Positions 16,493 through 24,325 of a DNA stretch of 64,000 bases are shown here, piece by piece. The notes beneath the pieces were generated by a model that was not told the origin of the DNA, did not search any database, and saw nothing but the letters and a program-made list of their open reading frames with translations. The stretch is taken from positions 1-64,000 of the forward strand of contig NZ_JAGSPA010000001.1 of the NCBI RefSeq assembly GCF_019204005.1. Direction: 5' to 3'. Every line of letters begins with the position of its first letter. Position 1 is the first letter of the stretch. The position numbers and the translations under genes are program-made. This DNA comes from Pacificimonas pallii. Lineage in GTDB: Bacteria > Pseudomonadota > Alphaproteobacteria > Sphingomonadales > Sphingomonadaceae.

Positions 16493-17218
16493 TTACATGC
16501 CCAGGCAGCTGTCCTGCCCGTCGCCATCGACGATCGGGATCCAGCGTTCGATGCGGCTGGCGTAGCGCGTCGTATAGGGGCCGGGGTTCGACGCACTGCG
16601 GCCGACGGGGTCGGGCAGGATGGCAGCCAGGCGCGCGGCTTCGCGGCGGGTCAGATCCTTCGCGCTCTTGCTGAAATAATGACGGCTGGCGGCCTCGACC
16701 CCGTACACGCCGGCATCGAATTCCGCGACATTCAGGTACACTTCCATGATGCGGTGTTTGCCCCAGGCCAGCTCGATCAGTCCGGTGAAATAGGCTTCCA
16801 ACCCCTTGCGGACCATATTGCGCCCGGGCCAGAGGAAGACGTTCTTCGCGGTCTGCTGGGATATTGTCGAGGCACCGCGCAGCCGGCCGCCCTGCTCGTT
16901 CTTCTGCATGGCCTTTTCGATGGCCTCGACATCGAAACCCCAATGTTCACAGAATTTCGCATCCTCCGCGCCGATGACGGCGCGCGGCATATTGGGGCTG
17001 ATCCGGGACATGGGCACCCAGTCCTTCGTCACGCCGGTGCCGCTGGTCCAGTCCCGGACCATGATGCTGGTCGCCGGAACGGGGACGAACCGGTAAATTC
17101 CGGCCCAGACAAGCGTGAGGAGAAAGACAGTGAGGATCATCTTGCCGAGGAAACGAAACGGCCGGAAGCCGCGCTTTCTGGCACGCTTGCCCGCCGATCG
17201 CCGTTTACGTTTTGCCAT
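16493..17218 (-). CDS. mtgA: Monofunctional peptidoglycan glycosyltransferase
   Basis: 241 residues from the ATG at 17218. A strongly basic N-terminus and one membrane helix (GKMILTVFLLTLVWAGIYRF) precede the GT51 domain. Catalytic motifs are present: IGAEDAKFCEHWGFD (first Glu), GASTISQQTAKNVFLW, KHRIMEVYLNVAEF (second Glu) and REAARLAAILPDP. It polymerises lipid II into glycan strands at the inner membrane and lacks a transpeptidase domain. It lies 83 bases upstream of the AraC-family gene on the same strand but belongs functionally to cell-wall synthesis. Confidence 0.95.
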   Translation of the reverse strand: MAKRKRRSAGKRARKRGFRPFRFLGKMILTVFLLTLVWAGIYRFVPVPATSIMVRDWTSGTGVTKDWVPMSRISPNMPRAVIGAEDAKFCEHWGFDVEAIEKAMQKNEQGGRLRGASTISQQTAKNVFLWPGRNMVRKGLEAYFTGLIELAWGKHRIMEVYLNVAEFDAGVYGVEAASRHYFSKSAKDLTRREAARLAAILPDPVGRSASNPGPYTTRYASRIERWIPIVDGDGQDSCLGM

Positions 17219-17239
17219 TGAAACTCTGTCCCTGCCCAC

Positions 17240-17330
17240 CCGTCATTCCCGCGCACGCGGGAATCCAGTCAGGGGGGTGTCGCCTCTTGGGATCGATTCC
17301 GCAACTGGATTTCCGCGTGCGCGGGAATAA
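17240..17330. repeat. Inverted pair of REP-like palindromes
   Basis: A palindrome ATTCCCGCGCACGCGGGAAT followed by CCAGT (17240-17270) is matched by an inverted, slightly altered copy (ACTGGATTTCCGCGTGCGCGG, about 17304-17330), separated by roughly 35 bases. This is the layout of a REPIN, a mobilised pair of REP sequences. It lies between mtgA and rpoH, outside coding sequence. Confidence 0.65.
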
Positions 17331-17348
17331 GTGCAACACTCCGAGCTA

Positions 17349-17378
17349 AATCATCCTGAGCGCAGTCGAAGGATGATT
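17349..17378. repeat. Single REP-like palindrome
   Basis: AATCATCCTGAGCGCAGTCG and the next ten bases form an imperfect palindrome (ATCATCCT...AGGATGAT). Its core CCTGAGCGCAGTCGA is the same as in both arms of the element at 12765-12845, showing a dispersed family in this genome. Confidence 0.6.
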
Positions 17379-17425
17379 GGGGCTGGAATTTTGCGGCTGG
17401 GCATTCCCCGCCGGAACAACAAGAA

Positions 17426-17456
17426 GCCCCGCCGGTGCGTTTTGCACCGACGGGGC
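17426..17456 (-). terminator. Hairpin downstream of rpoH
   Basis: GCCCCGCCGGTGC (17426-17438) pairs with GCACCGACGGGGC (17444-17456) around a five-base loop, 25 bases after the rpoH stop. On the minus strand the tail is TTCTTGTTGTT, moderately U-rich; on the plus strand it is GTTTTCGTT, so it may work both ways. Confidence 0.6.
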
Positions 17457-17480
17457 GTTTTCGTTCACGTCAATCGCGGT

Positions 17481-18386
17481 CTATGCGACCTCGAGCAGAT
17501 TCCGTTCCTCGGCCAGCTCGGTCATCGCTTTCTGAAGCTTTTCAAACGCACGCACCTCGATCTGGCGCACACGCTCGCGGCTGATGTCGTAAACCTGGCT
17601 CAGTTCCTCGAGCGTCTGCGGGTTTTCCGTCAGGCGCCGCTCCGTGATGATATGCTTTTCGCGGTCATTCAGCGTGTCGAGCGATTCGGCCAGCAGGGCG
17701 GAGCGCACATCGGCTTCCTGGGCATCGGCGACAATCGCGTCCTGTAACGGCTCGTCATCTTCCAGCCAGTCCTGCCATTCCGAATCGCCTTCGTCGGCGC
17801 GCAGCGGGGCATTCAGGCTGGTGTCGCCGCCGCGCATCATGCGGCGGTTCATGGAAATGACCTCTTCTTCCGTGACCTTCAGATCAGTGGCGATCTGCTT
17901 CACGTCATCAGGGTGCATGTCGCCATCTTCAAAGGCGTCGATCTGGCTTTTCATACGGCGCAGGTTGAAGAACAGTTTCTTCTGCGCGGCGGTTGTGCCG
18001 ATCTTCACCAGGCTCCACGAGCGCAGGATGAATTCCTGGATAGAGGCGCGGATCCACCACATCGCATAGGTCGACAGGCGGAAGCCCTTGTCGGGCTCGA
18101 ATTTCTTGACGCCCTGCATCAACCCGACATTCCCCTCGGAAATCAGGTCGGCCGTCGGCAGGCCGTAACCACGATAGCCCATTGCGATCTTCGCAACGAG
18201 ACGCAGATGGCTGGTCACCATGCGGTGCGCCGCCTCGCGGTCGCCATGTTCCTTGTAGCGCTTGGCGAGCATATACTCTTCCTCTGGCGAAAGCACCGGG
18301 AATTTCTTGATCTCGCTCATGTAGCGATTGAGCGACGTGCCGCTGCCGATGGCAGGGATGGTCGCGGGGACAGTTTTGTTCGCCAT
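17481..18386 (-). CDS. rpoH: RNA polymerase heat-shock sigma factor (sigma-32)
   Basis: 301 residues. Region 2 contains LVAKIAMGYRGYGLPTADLI and FDPDKGFRLSTYAMWWIRAS-like text, and region 4 ends with DISRERVRQIEVRAFEKLQK. The RpoH box QKKLFFNLRR after region 2, which separates heat-shock factors from other sigma-70 proteins, is present. It directs RNA polymerase to chaperone and protease promoters. An AGGAG site precedes the ATG. The gene lies 96 bases downstream of the pseudouridine synthase on the same strand. No clear sigma-32 promoter is visible in that gap. Confidence 0.96.
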   Translation of the reverse strand: MANKTVPATIPAIGSGTSLNRYMSEIKKFPVLSPEEEYMLAKRYKEHGDREAAHRMVTSHLRLVAKIAMGYRGYGLPTADLISEGNVGLMQGVKKFEPDKGFRLSTYAMWWIRASIQEFILRSWSLVKIGTTAAQKKLFFNLRRMKSQIDAFEDGDMHPDDVKQIATDLKVTEEEVISMNRRMMRGGDTSLNAPLRADEGDSEWQDWLEDDEPLQDAIVADAQEADVRSALLAESLDTLNDREKHIITERRLTENPQTLEELSQVYDISRERVRQIEVRAFEKLQKAMTELAEERNLLEVA

Positions 18387-18482
18387 ATTGGCCTAACTCC
18401 TATTTTGCGGACCCTATCAGGCATCCGCGCCTAATTTCACGTTCGTCCCAAGATACGGCGACGATACATGGTCTCACTCATA

Positions 18483-19442
18483 TTAATGAACGGATAGCGC
18501 CGCCACGAGTTCCTGCATATCGCGGGGAAGCGGGCTTTCGAAAGACAGTATTTCTTTACTTGAGGGATGCTCAAATTGCAAGGATTTTGCGTGAAGGGCC
18601 TGCCGCTCAAAGCGCAGCGCAGACAATAGCTTTCCCTGAGAACCGCCACCTTTTCCACCATATAGCGGGTCACCAAGCAGCGGAAAGCCTTTCGCCGACA
18701 GGTGGACGCGGACCTGATGCGTGCGGCCCGTTTCCAGCCGGCATTCGATCAGTGCGGCATTCCGTAGCGGCTGGATGGTGCGGTAATGCGTCACCGCGTG
18801 CTTGCCGCGGCCATCTTCAAGCACCGCCATCTTCTTACGATTCTTTGGCGAGCGGCCTATATTTCCCTCGATCCTGCCCGCGGGCGGCACCGGACGATCG
18901 CGCGTGATCGCAGCGTAGAAACGGCCAACGCTATGCGCGGCGAACTGCGCGGCAAGCGCCATGTGCGTCGGTTCCGTTTTCGCGGCGACCAGCAATCCCG
19001 ACGTATTCTTGTCGATCCGGTGCACGATGCCGGGCCTGCTGACACCGCCAATGCCGCTCAGCGTTCCGCCGCAATGGTGCAGCAGAGCATTGACCAGCGT
19101 ACCATCGGGATTGCCCGCAGCGGGGTGAACCACAAGTCCCGCCGGCTTGTCGATGACGATCAGGTCGTCATCTTCATAGACCACTGTCAGGGGGATATCC
19201 TGCGGCCGCGCGCGCGCCGGCGTCGGCGCGGGGATCGCGATGTGGAAGCGTTCCCCGACCTGCACCTTTCGCGAGGCGCTGCGCTCCGGCCCGGACGCCC
19301 CGGTGACCGCGCCTTCCTTCAAAAGGGCCTTTAGCCGTTCACGGGACAGTTCGGGCACGGCAGCGGCCAATGCCCGATCGAGCCGTTCCCCGGCGCTGCC
19401 CAGGGGGATGGTGATTTCCAGGTTCGACTTGTCAGATGGCAT
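18483..19442 (-). CDS. RluA/RluD-family pseudouridine synthase
   Basis: 319 residues from the ATG at 19442. An S4 RNA-binding domain (residues ~10-75: RLDRALAAAVPELSRERLKA) precedes the synthase domain with YEDDDLIVIDKPAGLVVHPA, the catalytic motif GIVHRIDKNTSGLLV (Asp nucleophile) and TGRTHQVRVHLSAKGFPLLGD. The layout matches RluD, which modifies helix 69 of 23S rRNA, but RluC-type activity cannot be ruled out, so no symbol is given. The start lies only 17 bases from the divergent JAMM-protein start, so their promoters must overlap each other's coding sequence. Confidence 0.92.
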   Translation of the reverse strand: MPSDKSNLEITIPLGSAGERLDRALAAAVPELSRERLKALLKEGAVTGASGPERSASRKVQVGERFHIAIPAPTPARARPQDIPLTVVYEDDDLIVIDKPAGLVVHPAAGNPDGTLVNALLHHCGGTLSGIGGVSRPGIVHRIDKNTSGLLVAAKTEPTHMALAAQFAAHSVGRFYAAITRDRPVPPAGRIEGNIGRSPKNRKKMAVLEDGRGKHAVTHYRTIQPLRNAALIECRLETGRTHQVRVHLSAKGFPLLGDPLYGGKGGGSQGKLLSALRFERQALHAKSLQFEHPSSKEILSFESPLPRDMQELVAALSVH

Positions 19443-19459
19443 AGGGCAGGACTTCGGGC

Positions 19460-19885
19460 ATGGAATGGCAAATCGCAAGGGAAGCTCTGCAGGTCGCGCG
19501 CGATCATGCCGTCAGTGCGTACCCTGACGAGGCGTGCGGCCTGCTGCTGGGGCGCGTTGGAGACGCCGAAGGGGTTCAGGTCATTGTGGAAACACGGCCC
19601 GCGCAAAACATCTCTCCCACGCCCCGCCGGGCATTCGAGATCGATCCTGCGGCCCTGTTCCAGGCTCAGCGCGGTGCGCGGCAGGGCGGACCGCGGCTTT
19701 TGGGATATTATCATTCCCATCCTGACGGCGACCTGCAGCCATCGCCGCGCGATGCCGACGGCGCCGCGCCCGACGGCATGCTATGGCTGATCCTTGCAGG
19801 CGAAAAACATGCCGCATATCTTGCCGGACCTGCCGGGTTGCATAACAGGTTCTTAACCATCAGCCTGCATGAAACAGAGGGATAA
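19460..19885 (+). CDS. JAB1/MPN (JAMM) zinc metallopeptidase
   Basis: 141 residues. The JAMM site is complete: Glu24 in YPDEACGLLLG, His85 and His87 in YYHSHPDG, Ser95 and Asp98 in QPSPRDAD, with the canonical HxHx7SxxD spacing. Bacterial members (Mec+ or RadC-unrelated JAMM proteins) remove C-terminal residues from sulphur-carrier proteins such as CysO/ThiS or act on ubiquitin-like tags. No ubiquitin-like, E1-like or cysteine-synthase gene is in the neighbourhood, so the substrate is open. It is divergent from the pseudouridine synthase and followed after five bases by the cold-shock gene. Confidence 0.88.
   Translation: MEWQIAREALQVARDHAVSAYPDEACGLLLGRVGDAEGVQVIVETRPAQNISPTPRRAFEIDPAALFQAQRGARQGGPRLLGYYHSHPDGDLQPSPRDADGAAPDGMLWLILAGEKHAAYLAGPAGLHNRFLTISLHETEG
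19842..19856 (+). promoter_or_regulatory. CtrA-like box inside the JAMM gene, ahead of the cold-shock gene
   Basis: ATAA-N7-TTAA followed by CC (19842-19858) differs at one base from the TTAA-N7-TTAACC CtrA site. It lies within the end of the JAMM coding sequence, 35 bases before the cold-shock start. It may be a chance match. Confidence 0.3.
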
Positions 19886-19890
19886 GTCAG

Positions 19891-20106
19891 CTGGCACAGG
19901 GCATCGTCAAATGGTTTGATCGCAAAAAGGGCTTCGGTTTCATCAGACCCGATCTCGGCGCGATCGATGTATTCGTACATGTATCGTCCCTGTCCAGCGG
20001 AGACGCCGAAGCCCTGAAAGAAGGCGATCGCGTCCAGTTCGAACTGACCCAGGCACGCGATGGGCGGGTCAGCGCGTTTGACGTTACCATGGTCGCCGCC
20101 GCCTGA
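19891..20106 (+). CDS. Cold-shock domain protein with apparent CTG start
   Basis: 71 residues beginning (start)AQGIVKWFDRKKGFGFIRPD. RNP-1 (KGFGFI) and RNP-2 (VFVHVSSL) of the cold-shock nucleic-acid-binding barrel are present, followed by LKEGDRVQFEL and a typical C-terminus. Cold-shock proteins usually begin within two or three residues of the GxVKWF strand. In this frame a TGA stop lies at 19870-19872, and no ATG, GTG or TTG lies between it and the conserved core; the only NTG codon is CTG at 19891. AGAGGG sits about 9 bases before it. The reading frame is otherwise intact, so this looks like a real gene with a non-standard start. It could be co-transcribed with the JAMM gene. Confidence 0.82.
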   Translation: MAQGIVKWFDRKKGFGFIRPDLGAIDVFVHVSSLSSGDAEALKEGDRVQFELTQARDGRVSAFDVTMVAAA

Positions 20107-20213
20107 GCTTCGTATAGCCGGTGAGGGATAAAAACCGTTTCGAGTGCGTTTTGATGAAGTAGGACCGCCCTTGCTTCCTCCCCCGGGAGCAGGGTTCTTG
20201 AGGAGAAACCGAC

Positions 20214-20846
20214 ATGAACGCAGCTGAATTTGCCAGTCTGCTCTGTTCTCGACTGTGCCATGATCTGGTGAGCCCCGTGGGCTCGCTTTACAATGGCGTC
20301 GAACTGCTGGCGGACGAAACCGATCCGGACATGCGGGCCCGCTGCATGGAAATGCTGGCGGACAGCGCGCGGCAGACAGCGAACAAGCTGAAATTCTTTC
20401 GCCTGGCATTTGGCGCTGCGGGCGGCTTTGGCGACAATATCGACACGCGCGAGGCACAGGCCGCGCTTGAGGGCCTGTACGCCTCCGACAAGCGGGTCGA
20501 GGTGAACTGGTTGATGGAAGGCCACGCGCTGCCCAAGGGCGCCGTGAAAATGCTGCTCAACCTCGCCATGATGGCGGGCGATGCGCTGCTGCGCGGCGGC
20601 ACGTTGCAGATCGCCAGCGAAGCCCAGGGGGACAGGATTGAAGTCGCCGTCCGCGCCGAGGGGCCGCGGATTCTCCTGGATGAAAGCCTGAAAGCCGTGC
20701 TGACCGGAGACAGCGATGTCGATAATCTGACGCCGCGCGCAGCCGGAGCCTATCTGGTGCACCTGCTGGCGCAGGAGTCGGGTACGGCCGTGCAGATTTC
20801 GGAGACCGAAGGCTCGCTGGTGTTCGGTGTGACGCTATCCGCCTGA
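20214..20846 (+). CDS. chpT: Histidine phosphotransferase ChpT
   Basis: 210 residues. The N-terminal helix carries LLCSRLCHDLVSPVGSLYNGVELL, with the phospho-accepting His in CHDL, the ChpT hallmark. The rest is a degenerate HATPase-like fold (LNLAMMAGDALLRGG) that lacks ATP-binding boxes, as in the dimeric ChpT family. In Caulobacter ChpT passes phosphate from CckA to CtrA and CpdR, controlling cell cycle, motility and often GTA expression. A GAGGAG-type ribosome site precedes the ATG. It sits 109 bases upstream of cheA in the same direction. The region 20107-20213 has no gene. Confidence 0.92.
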   Translation: MNAAEFASLLCSRLCHDLVSPVGSLYNGVELLADETDPDMRARCMEMLADSARQTANKLKFFRLAFGAAGGFGDNIDTREAQAALEGLYASDKRVEVNWLMEGHALPKGAVKMLLNLAMMAGDALLRGGTLQIASEAQGDRIEVAVRAEGPRILLDESLKAVLTGDSDVDNLTPRAAGAYLVHLLAQESGTAVQISETEGSLVFGVTLSA

Positions 20847-20891
20847 CGATCATCGCCGCTTGAGCGGACAGGCCAAAGAGGTCGCCGTCTC

Positions 20892-20906
20892 CTAACTTCA
20901 TCTTAA
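20892..20906 (+). promoter_or_regulatory. CtrA-like box upstream of cheA
   Basis: CTAA-N7-TTAACC (20892-20908) has one mismatch to TTAA-N7-TTAACC. It lies in the chpT-cheA gap, 49 bases before the cheA ATG, a sensible place for a promoter operator. Confidence 0.5.
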
Positions 20907-20955
20907 CCATCCCTTGCGCAAGACGACCTGGCAAAGACTGGGACAAACATGCGAA

Positions 20956-23436
20956 ATGGATGATCTGTTACCTGACTTCCTGGTAGAGACGGCGGAAAAC
21001 CTTCAGCAGGTCGATAATGAGATCGTGCGCTTCGAGCGCGAGCCGTCGGACGTGGAGGTACTCGCCAATATTTTCCGCATGGTGCACACCGTGAAGGGAT
21101 CGTGCGGCTTCATCGGCCTTCCGCGTCTGGAACAGCTCGCCCATGCCGCCGAAACGCTGCTTGGAAAGCTGCGTGACGGTACCCTGAAGGCAAATCCGGC
21201 CATCGTTACCGAAACGCTGGCTGCCATTGATGCGATCCGCATCATCACAGCGGCGCTTGCAGAAACCGGCAAAGAGCCTGAGACCGACAACGCCGAACTG
21301 ATCAACCGACTGGAAGCCCTCGCGCGGGGCGAGACTGTGGATGGGGCACCAGCCGAGGCACCGACCGCCGCCGCCAGCAATGACATGGCATCGCAAAGCA
21401 TACGCGTATCCGTCAGCCTGCTCGAGGAACTGATGACCAGCGTGTCGGAACTGGTGCTGACGCGCAACCAGCTCATGCAGGAACACAAGCAGGCCGGTCA
21501 TGACGAAATGGACCCGCCGCTTCAACGGCTGTCGGCGCAGATCTATCGCCTGCAGGACAGCGTGATGCGCACGCGCATGCAGCCGATATCTGGGGCGTGG
21601 AATGTCCTGCCGCGTATTGTGCGGCAACTTGGCATCGACCTCGACAAGTCCATCGACCTGGTAATGGAGGGCGGCGAAACCGAGCTCGACCGGCAGATGC
21701 TGGAAATGATCAAGGACCCCCTGACCCATATGGTCAGGAATTCGGGCGATCATGGCATAGAAACGCGTACCGCGCGTCTTGCCGCCGGCAAGCCGCCCGC
21801 AGGGACCATCCACCTGTCCGCGGCGCAGGAGGGCGGACATATCACGATTGACCTGTCGGACGATGGCTGCGGCCTCAATCTTCCGAAGCTGAAGGAAAAG
21901 GCCGTCGAGCATGGCGTCCTGACATCGGCGCAGGCGGACGAAGCGTCCGACATGCAGCTGGCGCGCCTCATCTTCATGCCCGGCATGTCGACGGCGAAGG
22001 AAGTCACGCAGATCTCCGGGCGCGGCGTCGGCATGGACATCGTCCGCGCGAATATCGAAAAGATCGGCGGCACCATCGAGGTCGATACCAAGATGGGCGA
22101 AGGCACGCGGTTTCGTATCCGGATCCCGCTTACCCTCGCCATCATGCCCGCGCTGATCATCGGCGTGGGGCCTGAAAAGGCGCGCGCGCATTTCGCCATT
22201 CCCCAGATCGCGGTGGCGGAGCTGGTGCGGACGGACGCCGACAGCGAGCACAGGGTCGAGACGGTCGCGGGTGCCCGCGTGATACGCCTGCGCGGCCGGC
22301 TGCTTCCCCTGATCGATCTTGGCCACACGCTCGGCATGCCGGGCGGGGCGACCGATCACGTTCTCATCATCCGCGGGGCCGGTAATGAATATGGCGTCCT
22401 GGTCGATGAGGTCTTCGATACCGAAGAGCTGGTGGTGAAGCCGGTTTCCCACCCCCTCGCTGGTCTTAGCCTTTATGCGGGCAACGCGATCCTGGGCGAT
22501 GGTCAGGTGATCATGATCCTTGACGCCAACGGTCTCGCCGAGGAGCTTGGCAGCGAAACGCAGCGCGAAGCGGATGCGCTGGCGAATATGGATCAGGAAT
22601 CCAAGGCGCCGCTGCCGATCGCGAAGGACGCGATCCTTATTTTCAAAGCCGGCGGAAGGCCGCATCCGCGCGCCGTGCCGCTGGCGCTGGTTTCACGCAT
22701 TGAGGAAATTCCGGCGGACGCGATCGAATGGTCCGGGAAACATGCCGTTGTCCAGCTGCGTGACGAGCTGGTGCCCGTCGTCTGTCTCAATGGCCGGTAC
22801 ACGCCAATTGAATCTGGAAAGCAGGCCGCACTGATCTTCGCGGATCATGGCGAAATTATTGCCCTGGCCGTCGATGAGGTCGTGGATATCATCGAAGCCA
22901 ATGTCGCACTCGAACTCTGCTCGGACGACCCCGAACGGCTCGGTACAGCCGTGGTCGCGGGCAAGGCCACCGAACTGATCGACGTCGCGCACCTTTTCAC
23001 GGTCGACATGCCAAAACGCGGCGCGTCGACAAGGCGCGATGGCGCGGCAACCGGCGCGCGGGTCCTTGTCATCGACGACAGCCCTTTTTTCCGCAACATG
23101 CTCACCCCGCTGCTGAGCGCGGCCGGATATCAGGTCAAGGCCGCCGCGTCGGTGGATGACGCGCTTTCGCTGCGCGCCGCCGGGGAGACGTTCGATCTCA
23201 TCCTGAGTGACATCGAAATGCCCGGCAAAAGCGGTCTCGATTTCGCCAGAAATATCCGTTCCGGCGGCAGCTGGTCGGACCTGCCCCTCGTCGCGCTGTC
23301 CTCGCTCAGCGACGAACAGGATATGGAGGCCGGGCTACAGGCCGGCTTTGACCGTTACGTGGCGAAATTCGATCGCAAGCGTCTGCTTGAACTCCTCGAA
23401 GAAAGTGTGAAACTTGACGAGGAGGCAGCCGCATGA
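20956..23436 (+). CDS. cheA: Hybrid chemotaxis histidine kinase CheA with C-terminal receiver
   Basis: 826 residues from the ATG at 20956; a start at 20914 would add an unrelated tail. Order of domains: Hpt/P1 (1-110, phospho-His44 in RMVHTVKGSCGFIG), a short linker without a P2 CheY-binding domain, dimerisation P3 (~148-205), HATPase P4 (MVRNSGDHGIETR; DDGCGLN; GRGVGMDIV), two successive CheW-like regions (~400-690), and a receiver domain (from ~701) with Asp752 in LILSDIEMPGKSG. Such CheA-REC hybrids are known in alphaproteobacteria and deltaproteobacteria; the receiver may act as a phosphate sink. It is the first gene of cheA-W-Y-B-R, and its stop overlaps cheW. Confidence 0.95.
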   Translation: MDDLLPDFLVETAENLQQVDNEIVRFEREPSDVEVLANIFRMVHTVKGSCGFIGLPRLEQLAHAAETLLGKLRDGTLKANPAIVTETLAAIDAIRIITAALAETGKEPETDNAELINRLEALARGETVDGAPAEAPTAAASNDMASQSIRVSVSLLEELMTSVSELVLTRNQLMQEHKQAGHDEMDPPLQRLSAQIYRLQDSVMRTRMQPISGAWNVLPRIVRQLGIDLDKSIDLVMEGGETELDRQMLEMIKDPLTHMVRNSGDHGIETRTARLAAGKPPAGTIHLSAAQEGGHITIDLSDDGCGLNLPKLKEKAVEHGVLTSAQADEASDMQLARLIFMPGMSTAKEVTQISGRGVGMDIVRANIEKIGGTIEVDTKMGEGTRFRIRIPLTLAIMPALIIGVGPEKARAHFAIPQIAVAELVRTDADSEHRVETVAGARVIRLRGRLLPLIDLGHTLGMPGGATDHVLIIRGAGNEYGVLVDEVFDTEELVVKPVSHPLAGLSLYAGNAILGDGQVIMILDANGLAEELGSETQREADALANMDQESKAPLPIAKDAILIFKAGGRPHPRAVPLALVSRIEEIPADAIEWSGKHAVVQLRDELVPVVCLNGRYTPIESGKQAALIFADHGEIIALAVDEVVDIIEANVALELCSDDPERLGTAVVAGKATELIDVAHLFTVDMPKRGASTRRDGAATGARVLVIDDSPFFRNMLTPLLSAAGYQVKAAASVDDALSLRAAGETFDLILSDIEMPGKSGLDFARNIRSGGSWSDLPLVALSSLSDEQDMEAGLQAGFDRYVAKFDRKRLLELLEESVKLDEEAAA

Positions 23437-23867
23437 GCCAGCTTGTCAATATGAAACTGGCCGGTACCAGCCTTGGCATCGACGTGAAAGCCGTTCAGGA
23501 TGTGGTGCGCCTGGGCAGCATCACGCCCGTGCCCCGTGCAGCCGACTGGATTGCCGGGATGATGAACCTGCGGGGGCATATCGTGACGGCGATCAACATG
23601 CGCGCGCGCATGAACCTGCCTCCCGCCGACCCCGATGCACGGCAAATGTGCGTCGTCGTCAATCTGGGGCCGGAAGCCTATAGCCTGATCGTCGATTCCG
23701 TCGGAGAGGTAATCTCCGTGACCGAGGATCAGCGTGAACCGGAACCCGCCACGCTCGATTCCCACTGGCGCAGCGTATCGCGCGGTGTGGTGCGTCTGCC
23801 CACACAGCTTCTGATCGAAATCGATATCGAACATCTGATCCGGGGAAAGTTCAATGAAGCCGCTTAA
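23433..23867 (+). CDS. cheW: Chemotaxis coupling protein CheW
   Basis: 144 residues of single CheW/SH3-like fold. Typical segments are LGIDVKAVQDVV, ITPVPRAADWIAGMMNLRGH followed by IVTAINMRAR, and SLIVDSVGEVISV. It couples CheA to methyl-accepting receptors. It starts within the cheA stop (four-base overlap). No receptor gene is in the window, so receptors must be encoded elsewhere. Confidence 0.94.
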   Translation: MSQLVNMKLAGTSLGIDVKAVQDVVRLGSITPVPRAADWIAGMMNLRGHIVTAINMRARMNLPPADPDARQMCVVVNLGPEAYSLIVDSVGEVISVTEDQREPEPATLDSHWRSVSRGVVRLPTQLLIEIDIEHLIRGKFNEAA

Positions 23868-23924
23868 CCGCCCGGAAACCATCTGCTGTCAAACAAGTGT
23901 TTCAACGAAAGAAAGTCCAGATTC

Positions 23925-24290
23925 ATGAGTTCCTGCCTGATTGTCGACGACTCCAAGGTCATCCGCAAGGTGGCCCGCCGTATCCTGGAAGATTTCCAAC
24001 TGGACATCGATGAGGCGGGTGACGGTCAGGAGGCGCTGGATCGCTGCGGCACGTCGATGCCCGATGTCATCTTCCTGGACTGGAACATGCCGGTCATGGG
24101 CGGCATGCAGTTTCTGAAGAACCTGCGCGCGCAGGACGTCGAAAAACAGCCTACCGTCATTTTCTGTACAACCGAAAACGACATGTCCCATATTCGCGAA
24201 GCCATGGAAGCGGGCGCGGACGAATATATCATGAAGCCGTTCGACCGTGACATTATCGAAGCCAAGCTGAACCAGGTCGGCGTCATCTGA
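23925..24290 (+). CDS. cheY: Chemotaxis response regulator CheY
   Basis: 121 residues, one receiver domain without output. Acidic pair Asp8-Asp9 (LIVDDSK), phospho-acceptor Asp52 (VIFLDWNMPVMGG), Thr82/83 (FCTTEND) and Lys104 (YIMKPFD) are all in place. After phosphorylation by CheA it would bind the flagellar switch. It lies between cheW and cheB. A single CheY plus the CheA-attached receiver gives two receivers for one kinase. Confidence 0.94.
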   Translation: MSSCLIVDDSKVIRKVARRILEDFQLDIDEAGDGQEALDRCGTSMPDVIFLDWNMPVMGGMQFLKNLRAQDVEKQPTVIFCTTENDMSHIREAMEAGADEYIMKPFDRDIIEAKLNQVGVI

Positions 24291-24325
24291 TTTCCCTTCC
24301 TCCACCGGGAAGGGCAGCACCCCCC

